From the NCBI RefSeq assembly GCF_018998565.1, contig NZ_JAHNZO010000022.1, forward strand, positions 62,001 to 126,000: 64,000 bases of DNA, given 5' to 3'. Origin of the DNA: Paenibacillus oleatilyticus. GTDB lineage: Bacteria; Bacillota; Bacilli; Paenibacillales; NBRC-103111. The position numbers were made by a program, and so were the translations under genes. This document shows positions 52,163 to 60,977 of the stretch, in pieces; the first letter of the stretch is position 1, and each line of letters opens with the position of its first letter. The notes under the pieces are model-generated. The model saw nothing but the letters and a program-made list of their open reading frames with translations, ran no database searches and was not told where the DNA came from.

Positions 52163-52927
52163 ATGAAACGATTGGAAGGAAAAATTGCACTAGTCACAGG
52201 CGGAAGTCGCGGTATCGGAAAAGGAATTGCGCTGAGACTGGCGCAAGAGGGCGCGCTGGTTATCGTTCACTATGGCAATCGTCGTGTTGCTGCAGAAGAA
52301 GTTGTCCGCACCATTGAAGCGCATGGAGGACAAGCTTTGGCTATAGGAGCAAATCTCGAAACCGTTGCCGGGGTAACGGATTTGGTTCAAACTATGAAGG
52401 AAGAGCTCCTTCGCCTAACTGGTCAGAACCAAATCGATATTCTCGTTAATAATGCCGGTATAGGAACTTCCAAAACATTAGAGGAAACTACGGAGGAAGA
52501 ATTCGACGCGATATTTGCAGTGAATGTAAAAGCACCGTTTTTTCTCGTCCAGCAAACTTCACAGTTTCTGCGTGACGGAGGACGAGTTATCAACATCTCT
52601 TCAGGCGTTACACGAATTGCGTATCCCCATATCATGGCGTACAACTTGACGAAAGGTGCCATAAATACGTTTACCCTGCATCTTGCGAAACTATTAGGGC
52701 CCCGCGGCATTACAGTTAATGCCGTACTCCCTGGCATCGTCGATACGGACGTGAATGCGGAATGGCTGCATACGCCGGAAGGCCAACAGCATGCAGCCGA
52801 AATGTCTGCCCTTGGCAGGATTGGCGAAGCTTCGGATATTGCGGACATCGTGGCTTTCCTCTCGTCATCGGACGGCCGTTGGATTACCGGACAGATGGTC
52901 GATGCTACGGGTGGATCACACTTATAA
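52163..52927 (+). CDS. Short-chain dehydrogenase/reductase
   Basis: The product of 254 residues is a classical SDR: TGGSRGIGKGIA (cofactor), NNAG, INISSG with the catalytic Ser, YNLTK with catalytic Tyr and Lys, and the C-terminal DATGGSHL. HYGNRR after the second strand suggests NADPH. The ATG at 52163 behind AAGGGAGTGAG is used; the longer frame to 52019 would overlap the MerR gene and its operator. The substrate is unknown. It is probably induced by the MerR protein encoded just upstream. Confidence 0.9.
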   Translation: MKRLEGKIALVTGGSRGIGKGIALRLAQEGALVIVHYGNRRVAAEEVVRTIEAHGGQALAIGANLETVAGVTDLVQTMKEELLRLTGQNQIDILVNNAGIGTSKTLEETTEEEFDAIFAVNVKAPFFLVQQTSQFLRDGGRVINISSGVTRIAYPHIMAYNLTKGAINTFTLHLAKLLGPRGITVNAVLPGIVDTDVNAEWLHTPEGQQHAAEMSALGRIGEASDIADIVAFLSSSDGRWITGQMVDATGGSHL

Positions 52928-52935
52928 GTTCAATC

Positions 52936-52972
52936 AACAGCCCTTCTAGGCAAGATGGAGGGGCTGTTTTTA
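52936..52972 (+). terminator. Terminator after the SDR gene
   Basis: AACAGCCC pairs with GGGGCTGTT around 15 bases, followed by five T. Confidence 0.85.
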
Positions 52973-53140
52973 TGTTTAATCATCGTAAAACTTGCCGTTA
53001 CTTTATGGTAAAGTTCCTGATGGTTGAATAATACCACACATCGTTGAACGGGATGTCGCAGCCAATTTTATTAATATGACATAAGGTGACGTATTTGAGG
53101 TCTATAATGGGTGGTAGATTAACGAAAGGAGTAATAAATC

Positions 53141-53695
53141 ATGAAACGAAGAATTATTTTAGATTTAGCGGTTACTTTAGATGGTTTTATTGAAGGGAAA
53201 AATGGTGAAGTTGATTGGTGCATTATGGACTCTGAGCTGGGGTTTAATCATTTTTTAAATCAAATTGATGCCATTTTCTATGGAAGAAAAAGCTATGATT
53301 TATGGGGACAATTTACTCCGGAAATCGAACCTACGGATTTTGAAAAAGAATTTTGGGAATTGGTTCATAGTAAAGAGAAATATGTGTTTTCCAGGACGCA
53401 AAAGGGGACTGACAATAAAGCAATATTCATAAATGATAGTATTCTTGAAGAAGTAAACAAATTAAAGAATAAGCCTGGCAAAGACATCTGGCTATATGGT
53501 GGAGCAAGTCTTATTACAACTTTTATCAATTTAGGACTTGTTGATGAATTTAGATTATCTGTTCACCCTGTTGTTTTGGGAGAAGGGAAACCGCTGTTTG
53601 TGGATATAAAACAGAGGTTGAATTTAAAAATGGTCAATACAAGAACGTTCTCCTCAGGCGTTGTACAACTAATTTATCATTTTGATGGGAACTAA
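53141..53695 (+). CDS. Dihydrofolate reductase-fold (RibD C-terminal) family protein
   Basis: The product of 184 residues shows the RibD_C/DHFR-like pattern: RRIILDLAVTLDGFIEGKNGEVDW, IDAIFYGRKSYDLWGQF, GKDIWLYGGASLITTFINLGLVDEFRLSVHPVVLGEGKPLF. It resembles the YwjB/YyaP group of Bacillus, NADPH-binding proteins whose substrate is not established. AACGAAAGGAG precedes the ATG. It is monocistronic, with its own terminator. DNA is AT-rich compared with its neighbours. Confidence 0.88.
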   Translation: MKRRIILDLAVTLDGFIEGKNGEVDWCIMDSELGFNHFLNQIDAIFYGRKSYDLWGQFTPEIEPTDFEKEFWELVHSKEKYVFSRTQKGTDNKAIFINDSILEEVNKLKNKPGKDIWLYGGASLITTFINLGLVDEFRLSVHPVVLGEGKPLFVDIKQRLNLKMVNTRTFSSGVVQLIYHFDGN

Positions 53696-53740
53696 TAATA
53701 ATGCACATTCCAATGATAAAATCGTTAGTTTCATATTAAC

Positions 53741-53788
53741 AGCGGCAAGTCTAAGACTTTATTTTCTGGTCTTCGACCGCCGCTTTTT
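53741..53788 (+). terminator. Terminator after the RibD-type gene
   Basis: AGCGGC and GCCGCT close a long stem that also pairs inside (AAGTC/AGAC with GTCTTCGAC), followed by five T. Confidence 0.75.
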
Positions 53789-53935
53789 CATCTACTGGGT
53801 TCATGGAAATTCGAGGCCTGACGGGGTACGTTGCAACGGACCCAATTCCAAAACAGAGCTTGGGTGTCCAAGCCAAATTGATACGGTGACCCAAGAAGTT
53901 TCGGGATCGGCATGAATATGTGCGCCACAGAGAAC

Positions 53936-54868
53936 CTATTTAAAAATACGATCAATTTCGTTGATTTCTTCTTCTGTCAGGTGGACGTCTAATGTTTTTA
54001 AATTATCCAGCGCTTGCTCTGCTCTTTTTGCTCCGGGAATGACAACATCTATGGAATCATGTGTTAAATACCAAGCAAGGACTACATGAGCAACTTCGGC
54101 AATTTTTTCATTTGCAATTTTACGGAGATGCTCTACCTTTTCTAGATTTTTTTTAAATTGATCGGCCTGGAAGTGAGGCATATCTTTGCGTAGATCATTG
54201 AATGTCATATCCTTATTGTATTTACCGGCCAGCAAGCCTGATGCTAGTGGAAAGTATGGAATAAACGAGATATTATTCTCAGTCGTATATGGAAAGAATT
54301 CTTGTTCCGCTTCACGCTGCAGCAAATTGTAGTTTCCCTGTAATACATCGACATAACCATCCGTATTTGCTTCTTTCAATTGTTCAAGTGAGAAGTTGGA
54401 AACGCCAATTGCTCTAATTTTACCTTCGTCCTTTAGCTGTTTTAAGACTCCAACCGCCTCATCTTTTGGTGTATCCTGATCTGGAACATGAATATAAAAT
54501 AAATCTATGTAATCTGTTTGTAGTCTTTTCAAACTATCTTCAACGGTTTGTTTTAAAAAAGCAGGCGAATTATCCATGGCAACATCATTGCCGACAAGTG
54601 TAAGGCCGCCTTTTGTTGCAAGGATGAGATCATGACGCTTTCCTGCTTCTTTTATCACTTCACCTATTAGCTCCTCTGAACGTCCTGTTCCATAAAAAAA
54701 CGCTGTATCTAAAAAATTCACTCCATGGTTGATCGCAGCCCGCACCAAATCTTTTCCTACTTCTTCATTTATATTAGGAAAAATATTGTGCCCACCTACA
54801 GTGCTTGCTCCAAGTCCGATTGGATTGATAACTAAATCTGTTTTACCAATTCGTGTTTGTTTCGTCAT
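53936..54868 (-). CDS. Aldo/keto reductase
   Basis: The product of 310 residues is a TIM-barrel NADPH reductase: [24 protein letters not shown] with catalytic Asp and Tyr, then the KGGL lysine, DLFYIHVPD with catalytic His, [14 protein letters not shown], and the C-terminal cofactor segment [16 protein letters not shown]. It resembles IolS/YhdN-type general stress enzymes. The ATG at 54868 (GAGGAAG upstream) is preferred to a TTG at 54877. The physiological aldehyde or ketone is unknown. Confidence 0.92.
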   Translation of the reverse strand: MTKQTRIGKTDLVINPIGLGASTVGGHNIFPNINEEVGKDLVRAAINHGVNFLDTAFFYGTGRSEELIGEVIKEAGKRHDLILATKGGLTLVGNDVAMDNSPAFLKQTVEDSLKRLQTDYIDLFYIHVPDQDTPKDEAVGVLKQLKDEGKIRAIGVSNFSLEQLKEANTDGYVDVLQGNYNLLQREAEQEFFPYTTENNISFIPYFPLASGLLAGKYNKDMTFNDLRKDMPHFQADQFKKNLEKVEHLRKIANEKIAEVAHVVLAWYLTHDSIDVVIPGAKRAEQALDNLKTLDVHLTEEEINEIDRIFK

Positions 54869-54965
54869 TCTCTTCAACTTCCTCTCATTTTTAAGCTTAG
54901 TGTACGTTATCCACGTTTTGTTGGCGCTAGCTTACTTAAGCATGACTAGGTAATGTAACTACCTT

Positions 54966-55295
54966 AATTCTTTGGAAGTGCCGGTGCAACATCTGGAATA
55001 CTACCGGCTTGGTTAGACTGCGTCTCTCCGATTGGTCGTACGTGCCGAAGCCGCGTAACGATAAGGATGATGGTAACGAGCATGATAGCGCCGCTGGCTG
55101 CCGCAACGGCGTGCATCCCGCCGGTAAAGGCTTTCAATGACGCAGCTGTGCAATATCGGATTCTGTATAGATCCTGTGTCCGGAGTCAGTATGACCGGAT
55201 GGAGAGAACAAACCGATCTGGTCGTAGTATCGCAATGTTCGAACCGTTAATCTTGCTAATTTTTCAATTTCTCCAACTTTCCACTCCCTTTTCAT
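54966..55295 (-). pseudogene. MerR-regulator head fused by deletion to an MFS-transporter tail
   Basis: From 55295 the minus strand encodes the start of a MerR regulator (KREWKVGEIEKLARLTVRTL, then RYYDQIGLFSPSG and IYTESDIAQL) behind AAGAGG, but it stops near 55139. From there a different frame encodes the last part of a 14-helix MFS exporter (AFTGGMHAVAAASGAIMLVT, then IILIVTRLRHVRP) down to about 54966. A deletion has removed the rest of both genes. It probably was a regulator-exporter pair. Confidence 0.75.
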
Positions 55296-55349
55296 GATCA
55301 TCCTCTTTTTTCGCGCGAGGTTTTTACCTGTATCCATAGCGTAAATCAT

Positions 55350-55587
55350 TACGTTACGATAGTTTCAAGTAGAAAATGGAAAATTTTAAACTTTTGCATG
55401 ATAATAGGGCGAGGTAAGAGAATTCTTTATTCCGATGCAGAATGCTAATACATTGAAAGCATATGCTTTGCAGCTCAAGATGCTGGTTAAGGGTCTCGGG
55501 GATGGGCAGAAGAGTGTGGTGGAACCGGAGTAACACATCCGCTTCACCTACAATATGATGAGTCTAGAAAACTAAAGAGGTGAGCCA
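55350..55587. other. Intergenic region before the spore hydrolase gene
   Basis: No gene is supported. A sporulation-sigma promoter for the downstream gene is expected here, but I cannot assign one with confidence. Confidence 0.3.
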
Positions 55588-56031
55588 ATGGCAGTCGTAA
55601 AAGCAAGGAAACAGGATATTGATATGTTGGCAAGGTTGCTTCGGGCTGAAGCTGAGACCGAAGGCGAAAGGGGCATGCTCCTTGTTGGAAATGTTGGCAT
55701 TAACCGAGTAAGAGCGAATTGCTCCGATTTTAAAGGAATCCGGACCATTCCCCAAATGATTAACCAGCCGCATGCGTTCGAAGCGTTGCTACATGGTTTG
55801 TACTATCAAAACGCAAGAGAGAGGGAACGTCGTCTGGCGAGACAGGCTGTGAATGGGGTGCGGAATTGGCCAGCCAAATTCTCCCTATGGTATTTCCGTC
55901 CAGGAACGTTCGAAAATCCCGGACCATGTCCGCCAACCTGGTATAATCAGCCGCTCGCAGGACGATGGAAGAAACACTGTTTTTATGAACCGACCGCGAA
56001 AGAATGTGAAACTGTATATAGTACGTTTTAA
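55588..56031 (+). CDS. cwlJ: Spore cortex-type cell wall hydrolase (CwlJ/SleB family)
   Basis: The product of 147 residues is a single Hydrolase_2 domain without signal peptide, as in CwlJ: ARLLRAEAETEGERGMLLVGNVGINRV with the catalytic Glu, then QMINQPHAFEAL, NWPAKFSLWYFRPG and CPPTWYNQPLAGRWKKHCFYEP. CwlJ acts in the spore coat to degrade muramic-lactam cortex peptidoglycan at germination. AAAGAGGTGAG precedes the ATG. No GerQ gene is adjacent. The assignment to CwlJ rather than another family member rests on length and lack of a signal peptide. Confidence 0.85.
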   Translation: MAVVKARKQDIDMLARLLRAEAETEGERGMLLVGNVGINRVRANCSDFKGIRTIPQMINQPHAFEALLHGLYYQNARERERRLARQAVNGVRNWPAKFSLWYFRPGTFENPGPCPPTWYNQPLAGRWKKHCFYEPTAKECETVYSTF

Positions 56032-56366
56032 TATGATAAACGAAAAGAGCTCAGGATTTCGTTACCTGACTTGTCACAGCCATGTGTCGGTTGACAAGAA
56101 CTTTATTTCATCAAGTGCCGCGTATATCGCGGCTTCTTTGGGTTTAGCGGAATAAAGTTGTTGTCACGGTCATTTTTTTCGTCGAGAAAGATCCAGACGG
56201 AAACAAGCTGATGATTTGTCGTAAATAGAGAAGATATCAAGCACGATTGAACCAAATCATTCTCTAAGAAAAGGCCATCCTTTGCGGGATGGCCTTTTGG
56301 TCAATCCTTGCCGTTACAGACAGCGCGGCGAACCGTATCATAAGTAACGGCAAGGACTGCTGTCCG
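56032..56366. other. Intergenic region with terminator
   Basis: Apart from the terminator at 56269-56299, only short broken frames and a small hairpin (CCGC-GTATATC-GCGG near 56117) are visible. Confidence 0.35.
56269..56299. terminator. Bidirectional terminator
   Basis: AAAAGGCCATCC pairs with GGGATGGCCTTTT around 5 bases. It works for transcripts from either side and separates CwlJ from the VOC gene. Confidence 0.88.
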
Positions 56367-56771
56367 TCAATTCCTGCCGCTGAACCGCTCGAGCGCTTCC
56401 TCGGTAACCGGTGCGAAGAGGTTGACGAGGTTGCCGTCGGGGTCGCGAAGCAGTGCAGAGCGGTTTCCCCATGGCATCGTGGTCGGTTCCTGTACCCACT
56501 CGTCGACAAGCGGCTTCAAGCGTGTGTACTCGGCATCGACGTCGTGGACGCGAAACTCGATGATGACGGTGTGGTTGTCGGCCGCGCGCGCGGTACCAGC
56601 GCCGAACAGTTGCACTGTCTGGGAGTGGCCGATCGCCAGGGTACACGATGGCAGAACGAACTCAGCGAAGACAGGCGCGGGGCGCTTTGCCGAAACACCT
56701 GTGACTTTCTCATAGAACTCGACGAGTCGATCCAAGTCGTCGGTAATGATGCGTACAGAAGCGAAATTCAC
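56367..56771 (-). CDS. VOC-superfamily (glyoxalase/bleomycin resistance-like) protein
   Basis: The product of 134 residues has paired beta-alpha-beta-beta-beta modules: FASVRIITDDLDRLVEFYEKVTG in the first, and VRVHDVDAEYTRLKPLVDEW-like (FRVHDVDAEY) with LLRDPDGNLVNLFAPV in the second, where the usual metal-binding Glu is replaced. It starts at a GTG behind GAAAGGATG. Codon use is GC-rich (GTC, GCG, CTC) and actinobacterial in flavour. It diverges from a TetR gene of the same composition, with a perfect palindrome between them. It may bind or detoxify a small molecule. Confidence 0.85.
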   Translation of the reverse strand: MNFASVRIITDDLDRLVEFYEKVTGVSAKRPAPVFAEFVLPSCTLAIGHSQTVQLFGAGTARAADNHTVIIEFRVHDVDAEYTRLKPLVDEWVQEPTTMPWGNRSALLRDPDGNLVNLFAPVTEEALERFSGRN

Positions 56772-56805
56772 GAGACATCATCCTTTCAATAATGGAATTA
56801 AACGC

Positions 56806-56822
56806 TACGATACCGTATCGTA
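56806..56822. promoter_or_regulatory. Perfect palindromic operator between VOC and TetR genes
   Basis: TACGATAC and GTATCGTA are exact inverted repeats around a single C, about 35 bases upstream of the VOC start. The size and symmetry are those of TetR-family operators. Confidence 0.75.
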
Positions 56823-57009
56823 TCATATCGGCCTGAAAAATACAAGTGAACGTATGACTAACAAAAATGGTGCTCGAAATTGATTCGTTGCCTCACCAGG
56901 CGCAGTCGTGGACCCGGCGCCAAGGATGCCCCCGTGGTATAATGTGAAGGAGCATTTATTTTAGGCAACGAACCCCAGTTTAAGTACTTTTATGTTGGAG
57001 GGAAGATTG

Positions 57010-57603
57010 GTGACTACGTCTAATAAATCTGAACGTGTGCCGTCGGACAAGGTGAATAGTCGCGTCGAGCGTTCACGACATACCGTCCTGACCACGGCAT
57101 TTGAACTGCTCAGCGAAGGCGGTGTGGCTAGCTTCACCGTCGATGAGGTGGCGCGTCGTTCCGGGGTCGCGAAGACGACCATCTACCGCCACTGGCCGAC
57201 GCGGGAAGCACTGGTGATGGACGCCTGTTCACGGATGATTGCCGAGCAGGAAACGCCCGACACCGGCTCACTCGAAGGTGACGTCACGGCTATCCTGGTG
57301 GAAATCGCGCACCTGTTACCGACGGCGAATTGGTCCTTCGTTCTGCCGTCAATCGTCGACACCGCCGAGCGCAATCCGGAGTTCGCGGAAATCCACAGTC
57401 GGATTCAGCGCGGACACGCCGCGCCCCTGAGAGAGGTCCTGCAGCGCGCGGTAGGCAGGGGCGAGCTGTCGGTAGACGCCGACGTGTCAACGATCGTCGC
57501 AGCCCTGCTGGGGCCACTCTTCTACCGCCGCTGGTTCTCGCGCGAACCGATCGACGACCAGTTCGTAAAGGCGATCATCAAACGCGTACTCGCTTCACTT
57601 TAG
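57010..57603 (+). CDS. TetR-family regulator of GC-rich origin
   Basis: The product of 197 residues has the TetR helix-turn-helix (RHTVLTTAFELLSEGGVASFTVDEVARRSGVAKTTIYRHWPTREALVMDA, about 22-70) and a C-terminal TetR_C-type ligand domain ending PIDDQFVKAIIKRVL. The GTG at 57010 is used, with GGAGGGAAG upstream. Its codon use (GTC, GCG, CTG, CGC) differs strongly from the surrounding genes and resembles actinobacteria. It likely represses the divergent VOC gene through the palindrome at 56806. Confidence 0.88.
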   Translation: MTTSNKSERVPSDKVNSRVERSRHTVLTTAFELLSEGGVASFTVDEVARRSGVAKTTIYRHWPTREALVMDACSRMIAEQETPDTGSLEGDVTAILVEIAHLLPTANWSFVLPSIVDTAERNPEFAEIHSRIQRGHAAPLREVLQRAVGRGELSVDADVSTIVAALLGPLFYRRWFSREPIDDQFVKAIIKRVLASL

Positions 57604-57660
57604 TGCGAGACGCCTACCACTGCTTGGCCGGACCGTTATCTATAGGTAAGGGACAAGTAA

Positions 57661-57713
57661 AAAAGGTGTCCCTCAGCCATTTTCATTCATGGCTTTTGGG
57701 ACACCCTCTTTTT
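57661..57713. terminator. Bidirectional terminator between TetR and DUF4062 genes
   Basis: AAAAGGTGTCCC pairs with GGGACACC, with AGCCAT/ATGGCT inside. T-runs are present on both strands. Confidence 0.88.
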
Positions 57714-57738
57714 AACTCTTTTTGTAGGTAGGCTCACA

Positions 57739-58323
57739 TCAGTTATCTGTTCTTTTATATTGCTCTAACTCAGCCTTTAATCTGGCATTCTCATCCAACA
57801 ACTTTTGTACATCGGGTATGTCCTTGCCGGAAATCCAGCCACCCAAATCGTCTCTTCCTCTATACTCCTTCAATTTTTCATGAAGTACCCACCTAATGTG
57901 CCATTCTTCTGCAATATGAAATATGGCCACATCTTCCATTACGGATTGCTTAAACTCTTGGAACTTCTGATAGCTTGACACGCCGACAAAGTCGTATGGC
58001 TGTCGTCTTAATGCTTCATCGGTTAAAACAAGAGCGAATCTTGGCTTACCTAGTTCTCCGGCATAATCATATTCCCAATGCGGATAACTCTTCGATTCGT
58101 CGGGAAGCATGTTTCCATAGAGTCCTCCGAGAATGGTGATAAATACATCGGATTCATCGATCCATCTCTTAATTGTGTCCATTGGGCGTTCCAAAAAGAA
58201 TGGGTCGATTCCAATTCCAGCAGGAATGTGACCAGCTTTAAGAATAGCTTCTACAGCGATTTGACGTTCTGCAACCAGATCGGCAAAAGTAGACGATATG
58301 TAGATTTGTAATTTTTTTTTCAT
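57739..58323 (-). CDS. DUF4062 (TIR-like fold) protein
   Basis: The product of 194 residues begins KKLQIYISSTFADLVAERQIAVEAILKAGHIPAG, the DUF4062 signature. The middle has VFITILGGLYGNM and SYPHWEYDYA, as in TIR/SEFIR-like folds. The tail (DVQKLLDENARLKAELEQY) is a short coiled coil. DUF4062 usually sits at the N-terminus of larger signalling or STAND-type proteins. Here it stands alone, with no effector domain and no other defence gene beside it. A sensor or signalling role is inferred from the fold only. Confidence 0.85.
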   Translation of the reverse strand: MKKKLQIYISSTFADLVAERQIAVEAILKAGHIPAGIGIDPFFLERPMDTIKRWIDESDVFITILGGLYGNMLPDESKSYPHWEYDYAGELGKPRFALVLTDEALRRQPYDFVGVSSYQKFQEFKQSVMEDVAIFHIAEEWHIRWVLHEKLKEYRGRDDLGGWISGKDIPDVQKLLDENARLKAELEQYKRTDN

Positions 58324-58510
58324 AGGCCACCTTATGGAATGAAATTAATATAAATCATACCGTTGGCTCCGTTCATATGATTTGCCGAGATTTCAATGCT
58401 TCGGATATTGCAGCCGGGCCGCTTCTTTGCTGATCATCCCCTTTTTTGTATGATACAATCATGAGTTAATAGTCCTTTTTCTTAAAAATTCAAATTAGGA
58501 TGATGATCCA

Positions 58511-59194
58511 ATGAACATTTTGCTTGTGGAAGATGATAAAACTATCGCGTCCGGCCTTGAGTATTCTCTACAGCAAGACCAGTTTTCTACGGTTCTGTGC
58601 CATGACGTCGCATCTGCGAAAAAGGTAATAGCCGAGCAGTTGGATCAGTTCGCTTTATGTCTGTTCGATTTATCGCTGCCGGATGGAAGCGGGTATGAAC
58701 TGTGTAAAATGGTGAAGGAGCAAAGCGATATTCCCGTTATTTTCCTGACCGCCGTTGACGATGAAGTCAATGTCGTGATGGGGCTTGATATGGGAGCGGA
58801 CGATTATATTACGAAGCCTTTTCGAATTCGCGAGCTGCTCTCGCGGATAAAATCGGTTTTGCGAAGATACCAGAAGCAGCCGCAGGCCAAAGCCATCATC
58901 GAAGTAGATGCTATCCGGATCAATACGCTTGAAGGCAAGGTGTATAAACATGGCGATGAAATTCCGGTGACGGCTTTGGAGTACCGCTTGTTGCTGATTT
59001 TCGCGAACCATATCGGGCAGATCCTCTCCAGAAACCAGCTTTTGGAGCAAATTTGGGATGTGGCCGGGGATTTCGTCAATGATAATACGCTAACCGTTTA
59101 CATCAAAAGGCTGAGGGAAAAACTAGAGGATGATCCGAAAGATCCAACGTTCATTAAAACCGTACGCGGTTTAGGATATAAGGTCGGTGAGTAG
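58511..59194 (+). CDS. OmpR-family response regulator
   Basis: The product of 227 residues has a receiver domain with Asp53 in LFDLSLPDGSG and the conserved Lys in DYITKPF. An OmpR/PhoB winged helix follows (about 125-225, ALEYRLLLIFANHIGQILSRNQLLEQIWDVAGDFVNDNTLTVYIKRLREKL). It resembles BceR-like regulators of peptide-antibiotic responses. It overlaps or abuts the kinase gene and is followed by an ABC transporter whose promoter has three GTCACT repeats, its likely binding sites. Confidence 0.93.
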   Translation: MNILLVEDDKTIASGLEYSLQQDQFSTVLCHDVASAKKVIAEQLDQFALCLFDLSLPDGSGYELCKMVKEQSDIPVIFLTAVDDEVNVVMGLDMGADDYITKPFRIRELLSRIKSVLRRYQKQPQAKAIIEVDAIRINTLEGKVYKHGDEIPVTALEYRLLLIFANHIGQILSRNQLLEQIWDVAGDFVNDNTLTVYIKRLREKLEDDPKDPTFIKTVRGLGYKVGE

Positions 59195-59195
59195 C

Positions 59196-60197
59196 ATGCT
59201 GCGTAATCGCGAGATCCGCCTCGTACTCTTGTTGATGTGCACGATGAGTCTGGTTATGCTTGCCGTCGCGGCTTTTTTTTCGACCGCTGCCGTGGTCCTC
59301 GTTCTAATGACGTCCATTTTACTCATTGGCTGCAGCCACCTGTTTACGAGATTGAGATATCAAGAGATTGAGAAATTGTCCGGCTATTTGCGGCAAATTA
59401 GCGGCGGCGACTATTCCCTTGACGTCCGGGATAATCGGGAAGGGGAATTCAGCATTCTGAAAAATACGATTTATAAAGTAACCGTCATGCTGTCGGAGCA
59501 AAGCTCCCTTTTGCACAAAGACAAAATCCATCTTACCGACGCGATTTCGGATATATCCCATCAGCTCAAAGCGCCTCTAACCTCTATGATGGTCATGGCC
59601 GACTTATTGGACGACGCCAAGCTGCCTGAAGCGAAAAGAACGGAATTTACGCGCAATATTCGTATTCAGCTCGAACGGCTGGATTGGCTTGTTTCTTCGT
59701 TATTGAAGCTTTCGAAGATCGATGCAGGCACCGTGCAGTTCAAGAAAGATCATGTCAGGGTGACCAAGCTTATTGAACAAGCGTTACAGCCCGTGCTCAT
59801 TCCGATCGACATCAAAGAACAGACGGTTTCGGTAACGGGCGATGACAGCGTCTCTTTTGTAGGCGATCTGAATTGGACAACCGAAGCGGTAATCAATATT
59901 TTAAAAAACGGCGTGGAGCATACGCAAGCAGGCGGAACCATCGCGATTTCCTTTTCCGAGAACCCGCTATTTACGGAGATCAGGATTGAAGATAATGGCA
60001 AAGGCATCTCCAAGGAAGAGATTCCTCATATTTTTAAACGTTTTTATAAAGGAAAGGGGGCCGGCGAGGGCAGTAGCGGCATCGGTCTCTCGCTGGCTCA
60101 CAGCATTATAACGAAACAGAATGGAGATATAGAGGTCCAGAGTGAACTCCATAAGGGAACCCAATTTCGGATTCGCTTCTACAAGCAAGTCGTCTAA
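59196..60197 (+). CDS. Intramembrane-sensing histidine kinase
   Basis: The product of 333 residues has two membrane helices (about 8-26 and 30-48) joined by only a few residues, so there is no extracellular sensor domain. This is the hallmark of BceS-like intramembrane-sensing kinases, which rely on an ABC transporter to detect peptide antibiotics. His122 is in SDISHQLKAPLTSM; the ATPase domain has VINILKNGVEH, IEDNGKGI and GSSGIGLSLAHSI. The ATG at 59196 is used; a GTG at 59187 is possible. Confidence 0.92.
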   Translation: MLRNREIRLVLLLMCTMSLVMLAVAAFFSTAAVVLVLMTSILLIGCSHLFTRLRYQEIEKLSGYLRQISGGDYSLDVRDNREGEFSILKNTIYKVTVMLSEQSSLLHKDKIHLTDAISDISHQLKAPLTSMMVMADLLDDAKLPEAKRTEFTRNIRIQLERLDWLVSSLLKLSKIDAGTVQFKKDHVRVTKLIEQALQPVLIPIDIKEQTVSVTGDDSVSFVGDLNWTTEAVINILKNGVEHTQAGGTIAISFSENPLFTEIRIEDNGKGISKEEIPHIFKRFYKGKGAGEGSSGIGLSLAHSIITKQNGDIEVQSELHKGTQFRIRFYKQVV

Positions 60198-60206
60198 CCA
60201 GGGCTA

Positions 60207-60261
60207 AGTGACTAGACTGTCACTTTCTAGTCACTGTAAAGTCACTTCGGGCAGATATACT
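60207..60261 (+). promoter_or_regulatory. ABC transporter promoter with three response-regulator repeats
   Basis: GTCACT occurs at 60219, 60230 and 60241, exactly 11 bp apart on one strand, and AGTGAC (60207-60212) adds an inverted copy. A TATACT at 60256-60261 provides the -10; the last two repeats cover the -35 region. This is the arrangement bound by OmpR/PhoB-type activators. Confidence 0.8.
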
Positions 60262-60293
60262 AAATCCATCGACAAACGCATGGAGGGTTCAGC

Positions 60294-60977
60294 ATGGAAA
60301 TTCTGAGGATCGAACATCTGTCTAAAGTGTATGGAAAAGGCGATACGGCGGTAAAAGCGCTTGATGACGTCTCCTTCTCGGTGGACAAAGGGGAGTTCGT
60401 CGCCATCATCGGTCCGTCCGGATCGGGGAAGTCGACGCTTTTACATATGCTAGGCGGTGTAGATAGACCGACAAGCGGAAAAGTATTTGTGGACCGCACG
60501 GACATGTACAGCCTGGACGAAACGCAGCTGGCGATTTTTAGACGGAGACAAATCGGGTTGATTTACCAGTTCTATAATCTTATTCCGATTTTAACGGTTG
60601 AAGAAAATATCCAGCTCCCGCTTTTGCTCGATCAGCATAAGGTGGATCGGAAACAGTTTGAGGATATTGTGAAGACGCTGAATTTACAAAATCGCTTGAA
60701 TCATCTGCCGAACCAGCTTTCTGGCGGCCAACAGCAGCGGGTCTCGATCGGAAGAGCGTTGATGAATCAGCCGGCTATCATCCTGGCAGACGAGCCGACC
60801 GGTAATCTGGACAGTAAAAACGGCAGCGAAATCGTTGACTTATTGAAAATGTTCAACAAGAGCTTGCATCAGACGCTGATCATGATCACCCATGATGAAC
60901 GAATTGCTTTGCAAGCCGACAGAATTATTTCCATTGAAGATGGAAAGATTGCCAAAGACGAGGTCATTCGGCCATGA
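60294..60977 (+). CDS. ABC transporter ATP-binding protein (MacB/BceA type)
   Basis: The product of 227 residues is a complete ABC ATPase: Walker A GPSGSGKST (40-48), Q-loop YQFYNLIP, signature LSGGQQQR, Walker B ILADEPTGNLDSK, H-loop ITHD. The LIYQFYNLIPILTVEENIQLPLLL and GNLDS segments are typical of the MacB/LolD/BceA subfamily. It overlaps the permease gene by four bases. It powers a peptide-antibiotic sensing or resistance transporter. Confidence 0.95.
   Translation: MEILRIEHLSKVYGKGDTAVKALDDVSFSVDKGEFVAIIGPSGSGKSTLLHMLGGVDRPTSGKVFVDRTDMYSLDETQLAIFRRRQIGLIYQFYNLIPILTVEENIQLPLLLDQHKVDRKQFEDIVKTLNLQNRLNHLPNQLSGGQQQRVSIGRALMNQPAIILADEPTGNLDSKNGSEIVDLLKMFNKSLHQTLIMITHDERIALQADRIISIEDGKIAKDEVIRP

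Noticed and set aside
53696..53935. A short frame after the RibD-type gene
   Set aside because: It spans the terminator at 53741-53788 and lacks a ribosome site.
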